A stretch of 30,290 bases of DNA from a bacterium UBP1_UBA4783 (lineage in GTDB: Bacteria > Krumholzibacteriota > Krumholzibacteriia > Krumholzibacteriales > Krumholzibacteriaceae), in assembly GCA_002403075.1 (NCBI GenBank), contig DHHB01000028.1, forward strand, positions 714-31,003. The letters run 5' to 3'. The position numbers and the translations under genes were made by a program. Positions 24,759-30,290 of the stretch are shown in pieces (position 1 is the first letter of the stretch; every line of letters starts with the position of its first letter). The notes under the pieces were generated by a model, which was not told where the DNA came from, searched no databases, and saw only the letters and a program-made list of their open reading frames with translations.

Positions 24759-25253
24759 TCAGCCCCCGAGCTCCTTGATGAGGTTCGAGATCCGGACGAT
24801 GTGCCGGTACTCCTCCTCGATGAGCCGGTCGATCTCGCTCTTGCCGAGCCGCTCGTCCGTCATCGATTTCATCGTTTGGAAGAAGAGCACCGTGTCCTTC
24901 TCGAAAACGAGCGCCGCCCTGAGGGCCTCCTCGGCGCTGCCCACCTTCGCCGCGACCGACTCCGCCTCGCGCACGTTCGTGAAGAGGCGGGACTTCACGA
25001 GGGCGTCGAGGTAGAGATACTCCTCGCTATCCGGATCCGCCACCGTGGGCAGGGTCGCGCGCGGCGGGAGCTTGTCGCGCAGGCTCTTGAAGATCCCGTA
25101 GTGAATCCCTTCCTGCCGCATGAGATCGGCGAAGACGGACTTGATCTTCGCGTCCTTCGAGAGCTCGGCCGCTGCGCGGTAGTACGCCTCTCCGTTGCGC
25201 TCGATGTCCATCCCCATTTCGAACACTTCGTCGGCGCTGAAATTGATCGGCAT
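24759..25253 (-). CDS. Rubrerythrin-like ferritin-fold protein (distal member of the PerR operon)
   Basis: 164-residue four-helix diiron protein without its own rubredoxin domain. Candidate metal ligands are E18/E22 in IERNGEAYY, E48 and H51 in RQEGIHY, E118 in VFEKDTVLFF and E148/H151 in EEEYRHI, in the E...ExxH...E...ExxH spacing of the rubrerythrin family. These proteins reduce peroxide using electrons from rubredoxin. The start is ATG 25253 (MPINFSADEVF) with AGAGGTGA before it; the frame stays open upstream only across the rubredoxin gene. The rubredoxin gene ends 14 bases upstream, which suggests that it supplies electrons. It differs strongly in sequence from the other ferritin-like gene at 25651. 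Confidence 0.88.
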   Translation of the reverse strand: MPINFSADEVFEMGMDIERNGEAYYRAAAELSKDAKIKSVFADLMRQEGIHYGIFKSLRDKLPPRATLPTVADPDSEEYLYLDALVKSRLFTNVREAESVAAKVGSAEEALRAALVFEKDTVLFFQTMKSMTDERLGKSEIDRLIEEEYRHIVRISNLIKELGG

Positions 25254-25267
25254 CCTCTCGTCACCTC

Positions 25268-25429
25268 TCAATCGAGCTTCTCGAACTCGCTCTTCGGCGC
25301 GCCGCAGTCCGGGCATACCCAGTCGTCCGGAAGCTCTTCCCACGGCGTTCCCGGCTTGATGCCGTTCTCGCGGTCGCCCTTGGCCGGGTCGTAGATATAG
25401 TTGCAGATCGTGCACTGCCACTTCGCCAT
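25268..25429 (-). CDS. Rubredoxin
   Basis: 53 residues, one Fe(Cys)4 site: C6 and C9 in KWQCTICNYIYDPAKGD, C39 and C42 in DDWVCPDCGAPKSEFE. The length and the YIYDP and WxCPxCG signatures are canonical; the Gly normally following the second Cys is Asn (N10). Cytoplasmic one-electron carrier, here most likely serving the ferritin-like proteins on either side and receiving electrons from the flavin reductase encoded upstream. The ATG at 25429 has AAAGGAG eight bases upstream. Confidence 0.95.
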   Translation of the reverse strand: MAKWQCTICNYIYDPAKGDRENGIKPGTPWEELPDDWVCPDCGAPKSEFEKLD

Positions 25430-25463
25430 CGTCGGCTCCTTTCGGTTGCGTTTTCCCGCCGCG

Positions 25464-25586
25464 TCAGCGGCGCGGATCGTACGGAATGAACTTGTCGGGA
25501 CCGGCCCCGCAGACGGGGCACGTGTCGGGGGGCGTCTCCCCCGTGTGAATATACCCGCAGAGCGTGCATTTCCATTTCTTTTTCAT
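25464..25586 (-). CDS. Mini-rubredoxin (rubrerythrin-tail type)
   Basis: 40 residues, MKKKWKCTLCGYIHTGE at the start, with C7, C10, C23 and C26 (CPVCGAGPDKF). The spacing (only 12 residues between the Cys pairs) matches the C-terminal rubredoxin domain of rubrerythrins rather than free rubredoxin. Here it is a separate gene between two ferritin-like genes, as if the rubrerythrin had been split into its parts. A GGGAGG site lies just before ATG 25586. Likely electron donor to the ferritin-like protein encoded at 25651. Confidence 0.88.
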   Translation of the reverse strand: MKKKWKCTLCGYIHTGETPPDTCPVCGAGPDKFIPYDPRR

Positions 25587-25650
25587 GCGGCCCTCCCGGT
25601 ACGGGGGCGCGCCGCCCGGCAGGCGCCGGCCCGGCCGCCCGAGCCCTGCG

Positions 25651-26145
25651 TCAATCCTCGAGGAACTGCGTCGAATCCATGTCGAACCAGTAGAACCCGC
25701 CGGCGAGCGTGTTTCGCTCGGCGGTGAGAAGCTCGTAATGGCCGTGCTCCTCGCCCGAGAGCTTCACGAAGAGGTCCCGGAGCTCGGGCATCGAAACGGT
25801 CTCGGCCTGCTTCGCGTAGAACTCCTCCGCGGCGGCCTCCGCTTTGATGGCGAGATCGAGCGCCGCCATGGCGCCGGTCTGCTTGCTCAGCTTGACGTCC
25901 TGTATCTCCGTTTCCTTGAGCATCTTCGGATCGGCGGCGAACCGCTTGCCGAAGAGTTTTTCGTACCACGACTCGAGCTTTTTGCGGTGGCCTTCCTCGT
26001 CTCCGGAGAGCCTCTTGAAGCGGTCCTTTCCCTCCGGATTCCGTATCTCGCCCGCGATGCGGCGGTAGAAATCGCGCGCGCCGATCTCCCGGCATATCGC
26101 GCCCGCGAGCACCTCCGTATAGCCGGCTTCCTGCTCCCTCGTCAT
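25651..26145 (-). CDS. Ferritin-like diiron protein (rubrerythrin family)
   Basis: 164 residues forming two ferritin-type helix pairs. Ligand candidates are E20 in ICREIGARDFY, E50 and H53 in GDEEGHRKKL, E103/E107 in IKAEAAAEEFY and E133/H136 in SGEEHGHYELL, the repeated E...ExxH pattern of rubrerythrins. The C-terminus ends FYWFDMDSTQFLED with no rubredoxin domain; two rubredoxin genes follow instead. ATG 26145 has AAAGGAG seven bases upstream. Gap to the upstream flavin reductase is 32 bases. Predicted peroxide reductase or iron/oxygen-binding protein in the cytoplasm. Confidence 0.9.
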   Translation of the reverse strand: MTREQEAGYTEVLAGAICREIGARDFYRRIAGEIRNPEGKDRFKRLSGDEEGHRKKLESWYEKLFGKRFAADPKMLKETEIQDVKLSKQTGAMAALDLAIKAEAAAEEFYAKQAETVSMPELRDLFVKLSGEEHGHYELLTAERNTLAGGFYWFDMDSTQFLED

Positions 26146-26177
26146 TCGAGCTCCTTTCGCTCAGGCGAAGACGCCCG

Positions 26178-26804
26178 TTACGATTGTTGCGCCGAATCCT
26201 TCGTGGCGTGGTACTGCGCGTACGTCATCGGCTCGCCGTCCCTCAGGATGCCGCCGCCGACGACCTCGCCGACGAAGATGCTGTGCGTTCCCGCGTCGAC
26301 CGTTTTGTCGGGGAGAATCTTGCATTCGACGTAGCCGAGCGACTCCTCGAGAACGGGACATTCGGTTCTCCCGATCCGCACGGCGATCCCGCCGAGCTTG
26401 TCGAAGTCGCGGCCCGAGCGGTAGCCGAAACGGCGCACGAGACGATGGTCCCCGACGCCGAGGATGGAGGCGGCGAACACCTCGCTCGAGGCGATGAACT
26501 CGTGCGTCAGGTTGCGGTGGTTGATGCCGATCGCGAAGCGCGGGGGATCGCTCGTGATCTGAAAGAGCGTGTTGCAGACCTGCCCGTTCGCGCGCCCGTC
26601 CCGTATCGAGGTGACGACGTAGAGACCGTAGCTCACCTTCCAACACGCCTTGATGACGGCGTCCGTCTCCTCCTTCGGAAAGAGGAACTCGTGCTCCGTG
26701 ATGAACGCGTCGCGGGCGGCGTGGCATTTCGGGCAGGATTCGGGGGGAAAAAGGCCGATCGCGACGTAGCCGCACGACGAGCACTTCCAGCTCTGCGCGA
26801 TCAC
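26178..26804 (-). CDS. Rubredoxin-flavin reductase fusion (Hrb-like)
   Basis: 208 residues. Residues 1-40 are a short rubredoxin: C8 and C11 in WKCSSCGYVAIG, C24 and C27 in ESCPKCHAARD. Residues about 45-200 are a flavin-reductase-like FMN-binding split barrel: VIKACWKVSYGLYVVTSIRD, NGQVCNTLFQITSDPP, FAIGINHRNLTHEFI and THSIFVGEVVGGG. It would pass electrons from NAD(P)H through FMN to its own rubredoxin, and on to the neighbouring rubredoxins and diiron proteins. The combination recalls the high-molecular-weight rubredoxin Hrb of Moorella, in which, as I recall, the rubredoxin lies at the C-terminus; here it is at the N-terminus. Starts at GTG 26804 (AGGAG upstream), 20 bases after the PerR-like gene. 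Confidence 0.88.
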   Translation of the reverse strand: MIAQSWKCSSCGYVAIGLFPPESCPKCHAARDAFITEHEFLFPKEETDAVIKACWKVSYGLYVVTSIRDGRANGQVCNTLFQITSDPPRFAIGINHRNLTHEFIASSEVFAASILGVGDHRLVRRFGYRSGRDFDKLGGIAVRIGRTECPVLEESLGYVECKILPDKTVDAGTHSIFVGEVVGGGILRDGEPMTYAQYHATKDSAQQS

Positions 26805-26824
26805 ACGCTCTCCTCTCTATCGAT

Positions 26825-27241
26825 CTATCTGCAGAATTTGCATGTGCCGCCGAGAACCACGCTGAAGTTCGTGACCTCGTGTCCGTCGATGTCGCCGAGC
26901 GGCACGGCGAAATCGGTCCGCCCCTCGGTGAAGATGTCGTGGATCATGCCGCACTTCCGGCACAGGAAGTGGAGATGCGGAGACGTGTTGGGCTCGTAAT
27001 TCAGGAAATCGTCGTTGATGTGAAGCGACTGGACCTCTCCGATCTTCTCGAGCGTCCCGAGCGTGTTGTAGACCGTCGAGAAGGAAAGGGTCGGATACTT
27101 GCGCCGGAGCTCCTTGTGGATCTTGAGCGCCGACGGATGCTCTTTGTTCCCCAGCATGTACCTGATGACGGCGAGCCGCTGCGGCGTGAGCTTGAACCCC
27201 TCGCTGCGGAGCTTTTGGATCGTATCCTCGAACGAGAACAT
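26825..27241 (-). CDS. perR: Fur-family regulator, PerR-like peroxide sensor
   Basis: 138 residues, first gene of the oxygen-defence operon. The winged helix is LTPQRLAVIRYML plus FSTVYNTLGTLEKIGEV. Structural zinc Cys4: C94-x2-C97 and C134-x2-C137. The regulatory metal site by alignment with Bacillus PerR: H35, H89, H91 in SPHLHFLC, and D102 in GMIHDIF (equivalent to D104, the residue reported as needed for peroxide sensing). The D85 position is Glu (E83). Metal-catalysed oxidation of a His would release it from DNA and open the operon. The start is ATG 27241 with AAAGGA upstream; an in-frame TTG at 27283 falls on the promoter side and is less likely. Fur or Zur specificity cannot be fully excluded, but the operon content favours PerR. 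Confidence 0.88.
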   Translation of the reverse strand: MFSFEDTIQKLRSEGFKLTPQRLAVIRYMLGNKEHPSALKIHKELRRKYPTLSFSTVYNTLGTLEKIGEVQSLHINDDFLNYEPNTSPHLHFLCRKCGMIHDIFTEGRTDFAVPLGDIDGHEVTNFSVVLGGTCKFCR

Positions 27242-27274
27242 TCCGCGATCCTTTCCTTTATTTGCAACTCCCGT

Positions 27275-27303
27275 AAAATACAAGGAATTGCCTCATAAAT
27301 CAA
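27275..27303 (-). promoter_or_regulatory. Promoter of the PerR/rubredoxin/rubrerythrin-like operon
   Basis: On the minus strand, TTGATT (27298-27303), a 17-bp spacer and TATTTT (27275-27280). It is embedded in an unusually AT-rich stretch and lies about 35 bases before ATG 27241. AGGAAT/ATTCCT repeats overlap and flank it. Confidence 0.65.
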
Positions 27304-27307
27304 GAAT

Positions 27308-27343
27308 GATTCCTCGTTGAAGTATAGCACGATCCGAGGAATC
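27308..27343. promoter_or_regulatory. Inverted repeat upstream of the PerR operon, possible operator
   Basis: GATTCCTCG (27308-27316) and CGAGGAATC (27335-27343) form a perfect 9-bp inverted repeat around 18 bases, just upstream of the promoter. A further AGGAAT copy (27283-27288) lies inside the promoter spacer. It does not match the classic AT-rich PerR box closely. Confidence 0.45.
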
Positions 27344-27379
27344 GGGGGAGCAATTTCCTTCGAGCCCGCAGCAGAGCAC

Positions 27380-28084
27380 CTAACCGCTTCTCGCGATTGA
27401 CGTTCTCTTGCCGGAAGAAAGATACAAAGCGCAGGCCGTTTTTAAAAGACATTTTTTGCAGACGGGAACCTTTTTGCACGCGCGCTTCCCGTGCTCAACG
27501 ATGAGGGCGTGATACTCGCGGTACAATCCGGCGCTGCGGGGCAGATTCCCCGCGAAGGCGGCCTGCGCTTCGTCGTAATCCGCGCTCTCCGGCACGAGGC
27601 CGAGCCTCCCGAACATCCTGCGCGTATAGGCGTCAATGACGAATACGGGGATATTCCACGCGTAGAGCAGGATCGAATCCGCCGTTTCGGGGCCGACGCC
27701 GTGAAGGGCGAGGAGCGCCGCGCGGGAGCGCTTGCCCCCCTCGAGGAAGAAGGCGGCGAGGATCTTGAGCCGTTTCGCCTTCTGGTTGTAATAGCCGGCG
27801 GGCCGGATCGCCTCGGCGAGGGCCCTCTCGTCCATGTCGCGGATCGCCGCGGGGCTCATCGCGCCGAGCGTGTTCAGCCGTTCGATCGCGCGCGACGCGT
27901 TCGCCCACGCGGTGTTCTGCGTGAGAACGGCGCCGGCGGCCACCTCGAAGCGCTGGCGGGGCGTGCGGGGGCCGCCGGTGTAGCGGGGGACCGTTTCCCC
28001 GGGCGGGGTCACCGGCCACCAGCCCCGCGGCCCGTAGGCCCCGAGGAGACGCTCGTAGATCCTCATGTACCGCGTGTCGATCAT
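27380..28084 (-). CDS. Endonuclease III-superfamily DNA glycosylase, MagIII-like
   Basis: 234 residues of the HhH-GPD fold: GAVLTQNTAWANASRAI (51-67), hairpin LHGVGPETADSILLYA (127-142), catalytic Asp D151 in VFVIDAYTRRMF, and a [4Fe-4S] loop C203-x5-C209-x2-C212-x5-C218. The lysine used by endonuclease III as AP-lyase nucleophile (GVGxKTA) is Glu133 here (GVGPETA), pointing to a monofunctional glycosylase such as the 3-methyladenine enzyme MagIII (COG2231). It would remove alkylated bases. The start ATG 28084 is chosen with weak GGGGAAAGA upstream; an in-frame ATG six codons on is possible. The open frame upstream is not protein-like. It is separated by about 140 bases from PerR and divergent from cbiM. 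Confidence 0.87.
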   Translation of the reverse strand: MIDTRYMRIYERLLGAYGPRGWWPVTPPGETVPRYTGGPRTPRQRFEVAAGAVLTQNTAWANASRAIERLNTLGAMSPAAIRDMDERALAEAIRPAGYYNQKAKRLKILAAFFLEGGKRSRAALLALHGVGPETADSILLYAWNIPVFVIDAYTRRMFGRLGLVPESADYDEAQAAFAGNLPRSAGLYREYHALIVEHGKRACKKVPVCKKCLLKTACALYLSSGKRTSIARSG

Positions 28085-28171
28085 GCCGGTCTTTCCCCGT
28101 CCGCCCGCCGCGCGCGGGCGGCGGGCGCCGGAGCGGCAGTATACCACGGGCGGAAGCGCGGGAGAATTCGT

Positions 28172-28201
28172 TTGACGGCGCGCAGCGGGCGGTCCCATAT
28201 T
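28172..28201 (+). promoter_or_regulatory. Candidate promoter of the Ni/Co transporter operon
   Basis: TTGACG (28172-28177), an 18-bp spacer and CATATT (28196-28201), about 50 bases before the cbiM start. The -10 match is only fair. Confidence 0.45.
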
Positions 28202-28210
28202 TGTGCTACG

Positions 28211-28225
28211 ATCATTCACAATGAT
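28211..28225 (+). promoter_or_regulatory. Palindrome at the probable transcription start of cbiM
   Basis: ATCATT-CAC-AATGAT, a perfect 6-bp inverted repeat with a 3-base centre, about ten bases downstream of the -10 element. That is a natural place for a metal-responsive repressor. It is not the spaced GTATGA/TCATAC box of NikR and no cobalamin riboswitch core is visible. Confidence 0.45.
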
Positions 28226-28249
28226 GCCACGATCGCGAAAGGAGGCGCG

Positions 28250-28975
28250 GTGCACATACCCGACGGCTATCTCTCCCCGCACACGGCGGGCGCGCTCTAC
28301 GTCGTCGCGGCGCCGTTCTGGGCGGCCTCCCTGCGGCACATCCGGAGGCGCATGAGGTCGCGGCACGCGCCGCTCGTCGCGATGCTGGCGGCGTTCGTGT
28401 TCCTCGTCATGATGTTCAACATCCCGCTCCCCGGGGGGACGACGGGGCACGCGGCGGGGGGCGTGCTCGTCGCCGTCATCGTCGGCCCGTGGGCGGCGAT
28501 CACGGCGGTCACGATCGCGCTCGCCGTGCAGGCCCTTTTCTTCGGCGACGGAGGGATCCTCGCGCTCGGGGCGAACGCCGCGAATCTCGGCGTCGTCATG
28601 CCGCTTCTGGGATACCTCGTGTTCCGGGCGCTCCGGGGCGGCGCGCGGCCGGGCGACCGGCGGTTCGCCCTCGCGGCCGCCGCGGGAGGCTACGCCGGCA
28701 TCAACGCCGCGGCCCTCGGGACGGCGCTGCTGCTCGGCGTGCAGCCGCTCCTCCATCATCTCCCGGACGGCACGCCGCTCTACTGCCCGTTTCACCTCGG
28801 CGTGACGCTGCCGGCGATGATGATTCCGCATCTCACCGTCGCGGGGGCCGCCGAGGCGGCGATCACGGGGGGCGTCGTCGCGTTTCTCGGCCGCCACCAT
28901 CCCGAGATCTTCGAGGCCGCCGGGTCCGCGGCTTCGCCGGAACCCGCCGCCCCGGCGAAGGAGGCCGCGTCATGA
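28250..28975 (+). CDS. cbiM: Nickel/cobalt ECF transporter substrate-binding component CbiM/NikM
   Basis: 241-residue integral membrane protein. The N-terminus MHIPDGYLSP is diagnostic: the amino group and His2 take part in metal binding, so the GTG start at 28250 (AAAGGAGG just upstream) is secure. Other family motifs are NIPLPGGTTGHAAGG (residues about 59-73), FGDGGILALGANAANL and CPFHLGVTLPAMMIPHL. About six to seven helices are visible, followed by an Ala/Pro-rich tail. It captures Co2+ or Ni2+ in the inner membrane and works with the next genes as an energy-coupling-factor importer. The stop overlaps the next start (ATGA). Whether the ion is nickel or cobalt cannot be decided: no corrin-synthesis or hydrogenase/urease genes are in view. 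Confidence 0.95.
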   Translation: MHIPDGYLSPHTAGALYVVAAPFWAASLRHIRRRMRSRHAPLVAMLAAFVFLVMMFNIPLPGGTTGHAAGGVLVAVIVGPWAAITAVTIALAVQALFFGDGGILALGANAANLGVVMPLLGYLVFRALRGGARPGDRRFALAAAAGGYAGINAAALGTALLLGVQPLLHHLPDGTPLYCPFHLGVTLPAMMIPHLTVAGAAEAAITGGVVAFLGRHHPEIFEAAGSAASPEPAAPAKEAAS

Positions 28976-29289
28976 GATACCGCCGCGGTTGGATCGTTCT
29001 CGCCGCGCTCGCCGTCCTCACGCCGCTCGGCATCATCGCCGCCGGCGGCGCGTGGGGCGAATGGGACATCGACGGCGTGCGGGAGCGGGCCGGCTTCGCG
29101 CCGCGCGGCATGGCGGAGACCGGGGCCGCGCCGGAGTCGCCGTTCAATGATTACACGGTCCCGGGTCTCGAGGGTGGGTTCGGACGGGAGAGCCTCGCCG
29201 CGGTGATCACCGCGTTCCTCGGCGCGGGAGCGACCGCGCTCATCGCCTGGGGCGTCGCCCGGATCGCGAAGCATGGCCGGATTTCTTGA
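28972..29289 (+). CDS. PDGLE/CbiN-like small subunit of the Ni/Co transporter
   Basis: 105 residues with two predicted helices (about 8-27 and 76-97) joined by an extracytoplasmic loop containing GVRERAGFAPRGM and NDYTVPGLEG, the conserved stretch of the PDGLE domain that serves as, or is fused to, CbiN/NikN in Ni/Co ECF systems. It helps load the metal into CbiM. The start overlaps the cbiM stop by four bases and the stop overlaps the next gene by 17, so the three are translated as one unit. Confidence 0.85.
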   Translation: MRYRRGWIVLAALAVLTPLGIIAAGGAWGEWDIDGVRERAGFAPRGMAETGAAPESPFNDYTVPGLEGGFGRESLAAVITAFLGAGATALIAWGVARIAKHGRIS

Positions 29290-30290
29290 GAAGAATATAT
29301 CCGCGCTCGCGGGCGCCTTCGAGCGGGCCGTCGCGAACGAACGGTGGACGCGCGAGGACGGCCTCCTCCAGCGGATCGATCCGCGGTTCAAGATCGTCTC
29401 GTTCGCGGCGATGATCCTCGCCTGCTCGCTCGCGCGCGGCCCCGCGGCGCTCGCCGTCCTCTACGCCGTCGCGACGGCCCTCGCCGTCTCCTCGCGCATC
29501 GGCGTCGCGGCGTTCACGCGCCGTATCTGGGTGTTCGTTCCGCTCTTCACCGTCGTCGTCGCGGTTCCGGCGCTCTTTCTCACCCCCGGCGAGCGCGTCG
29601 CCGGTCTCGGGCCGTTCGCGGTGACCGCCGAGGGGGCGCGGACGGCGCTCACGCTCGTTCTCCGCGTCTCGGCGTCGGTCTCCTTCGCCGTGCTCCTCGT
29701 TCTCACGACGCCCTGGCACGCGCTCCTCGCGGCCCTGCGTTCGCTGCGGCTGCCGGGGATCGCCGTCTCGCTCCTCTCGCTCTGCTACCGGTACCTGCTG
29801 CTGCTCGTGCGCGCCGTGCCCGATCTCTTCATGGCCCGCCGGAGCAGGACGCTCGCTCCTCTGCCGATCCGCCGGGAGGCGGCGTTCATGTCGAGGAGCG
29901 CGGGGCTCCTCTTCGTCCGTTCGCTCGCTCTCGCCGACGGCGTACATCTCGCGATGCTCTCGCGCGGATGGGACCCCGAGGGGAACGCCCCCGCGGGCGG
30001 AACGCGCGACCGGAGAACGGATGAGCCCGAACCGATCGAGCTCCCCCTCTTCGCGGGCGGCCCCGCGGCCGGCGGCGGCGACGCGGCGTTCGAGCTCTCG
30101 GACGTGTCGTACGCCTACCCCGGCGGCGAGACCGCGCTCGAGATAGACCGTCTCGCCGTTCCGCGCGGGCGCTGCACCGTGCTGCTCGGTCCGAACGGCT
30201 CGGGCAAATCGACGCTCCTCAAGATCCTCGACGGCCTCGTCTTTCCCCAAAAAGGAGCGGTGACGGCGTTCGGCGCGCCCGTCACCGAGC
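29273..30290 (+). CDS. cbiQ: CbiQ-CbiO fusion: ECF transmembrane component joined to its ATPase, partial
   Basis: Open reading frame without a stop from ATG 29273 to the window's right edge (339 codons visible). Residues 1-245 are the transmembrane coupling component CbiQ/EcfT: LLQRIDPRFKIVSF, several hydrophobic helices, and the two cytoplasmic coupling motifs as MARRSRT (187-193) and SRGWD (230-234). A Pro/Gly/Ala linker (about 237-277) leads without interruption into an ABC ATPase domain beginning FELSDVSYAYPGG, with Walker A GPNGSGKST at 306-314. The Q-loop, signature motif and Walker B lie beyond the window. In most bacteria these are two genes; here they are a single polypeptide. It powers metal uptake by CbiM and the PDGLE subunit. 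Confidence 0.88.
   Translation, partial: MAGFLEKNISALAGAFERAVANERWTREDGLLQRIDPRFKIVSFAAMILACSLARGPAALAVLYAVATALAVSSRIGVAAFTRRIWVFVPLFTVVVAVPALFLTPGERVAGLGPFAVTAEGARTALTLVLRVSASVSFAVLLVLTTPWHALLAALRSLRLPGIAVSLLSLCYRYLLLLVRAVPDLFMARRSRTLAPLPIRREAAFMSRSAGLLFVRSLALADGVHLAMLSRGWDPEGNAPAGGTRDRRTDEPEPIELPLFAGGPAAGGGDAAFELSDVSYAYPGGETALEIDRLAVPRGRCTVLLGPNGSGKSTLLKILDGLVFPQKGAVTAFGAPVTE

Noticed and set aside
23404..25014. Plus-strand open frame opposite the glycosyltransferase and ferritin-like genes.
   Set aside because: Charged, repetitive, low-complexity translation with no domain, antisense to well-supported genes.
28085..28249. Possible cobalamin riboswitch before cbiM.
   Set aside because: The region is only 165 bases and lacks the conserved B12-box-like core; a promoter and palindrome are seen instead.
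1..30290. CRISPR arrays, insertion sequences, integrases, rRNA or phage genes.
   Set aside because: No regularly spaced repeats, transposase-like reading frames, or conserved RNA sequences were found in either strand.

Overview
This is a GC-rich, gene-dense piece of a bacterial chromosome. The organism looks Gram-negative: there is a predicted outer-membrane beta-barrel, several exported proteins and a Tat-exported Fe-S oxidoreductase. It also looks anaerobic or microaerophilic, with a PerR/rubredoxin/rubrerythrin-like operon, butyrate kinase/phosphotransbutyrylase, radical SAM and ferredoxin-type proteins. The mix fits a high-GC Deltaproteobacteria-, Acidobacteria- or Eisenbacteria/Krumholzibacteria-like lineage, but nothing here fixes the taxon. 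I see no rRNA, no intact tRNA, no mobile element and no CRISPR. No gap between genes exceeds 300 bases; the longest is about 287.

Layout. 1-3125: a secreted papain-like protease (minus, cut by the left edge) diverges from an outer-membrane beta-barrel protein (plus). 3177-10577 (minus): a four-gene acyl-CoA cluster in transcription order. It starts with a CoA-transferase fused to a GNAT acetyltransferase, followed by an overlapping AcuC-type deacetylase, then a single-chain butyrate kinase-phosphotransbutyrylase fusion, then signal peptide peptidase SppA. 10731-13018 (plus): an MFS permease overlapping a radical SAM protein. 13274-19443 (plus): an HD-GYP response regulator, a predicted-dead alpha/beta hydrolase with TPRs, a Tat-exported aldo/keto reductase with a two-cluster ferredoxin tail, and an exported S9 peptidase. 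19680-22891: a PhzF-family protein (minus), an exported cyclophilin (plus) and a GAF protein with a degenerate kinase domain (minus).

23149-27303 (minus): an oxygen/peroxide-defence operon read from a good promoter: PerR-like Fur protein, rubredoxin-flavin reductase, ferritin-like protein, mini-rubredoxin, rubredoxin, second ferritin-like protein, then a membrane glycosyltransferase that follows closely. 27380-28084 (minus): a MagIII-like DNA glycosylase. 28250-30290 (plus): a nickel/cobalt ECF importer in the order CbiM, PDGLE/CbiN-like, and a CbiQ-CbiO fusion that runs off the right edge.

The most notable points are the fused Buk-Ptb enzyme with an unexplained N-terminal helical region, the pairing of a CoA-transferase/acetyltransferase with a deacetylase, the split electron-transfer parts of the PerR operon, the CbiQ-CbiO fusion, and two probable pseudoenzymes (hydrolase and kinase). 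Long open frames opposite or upstream of these genes are by-products of high GC and were not annotated.
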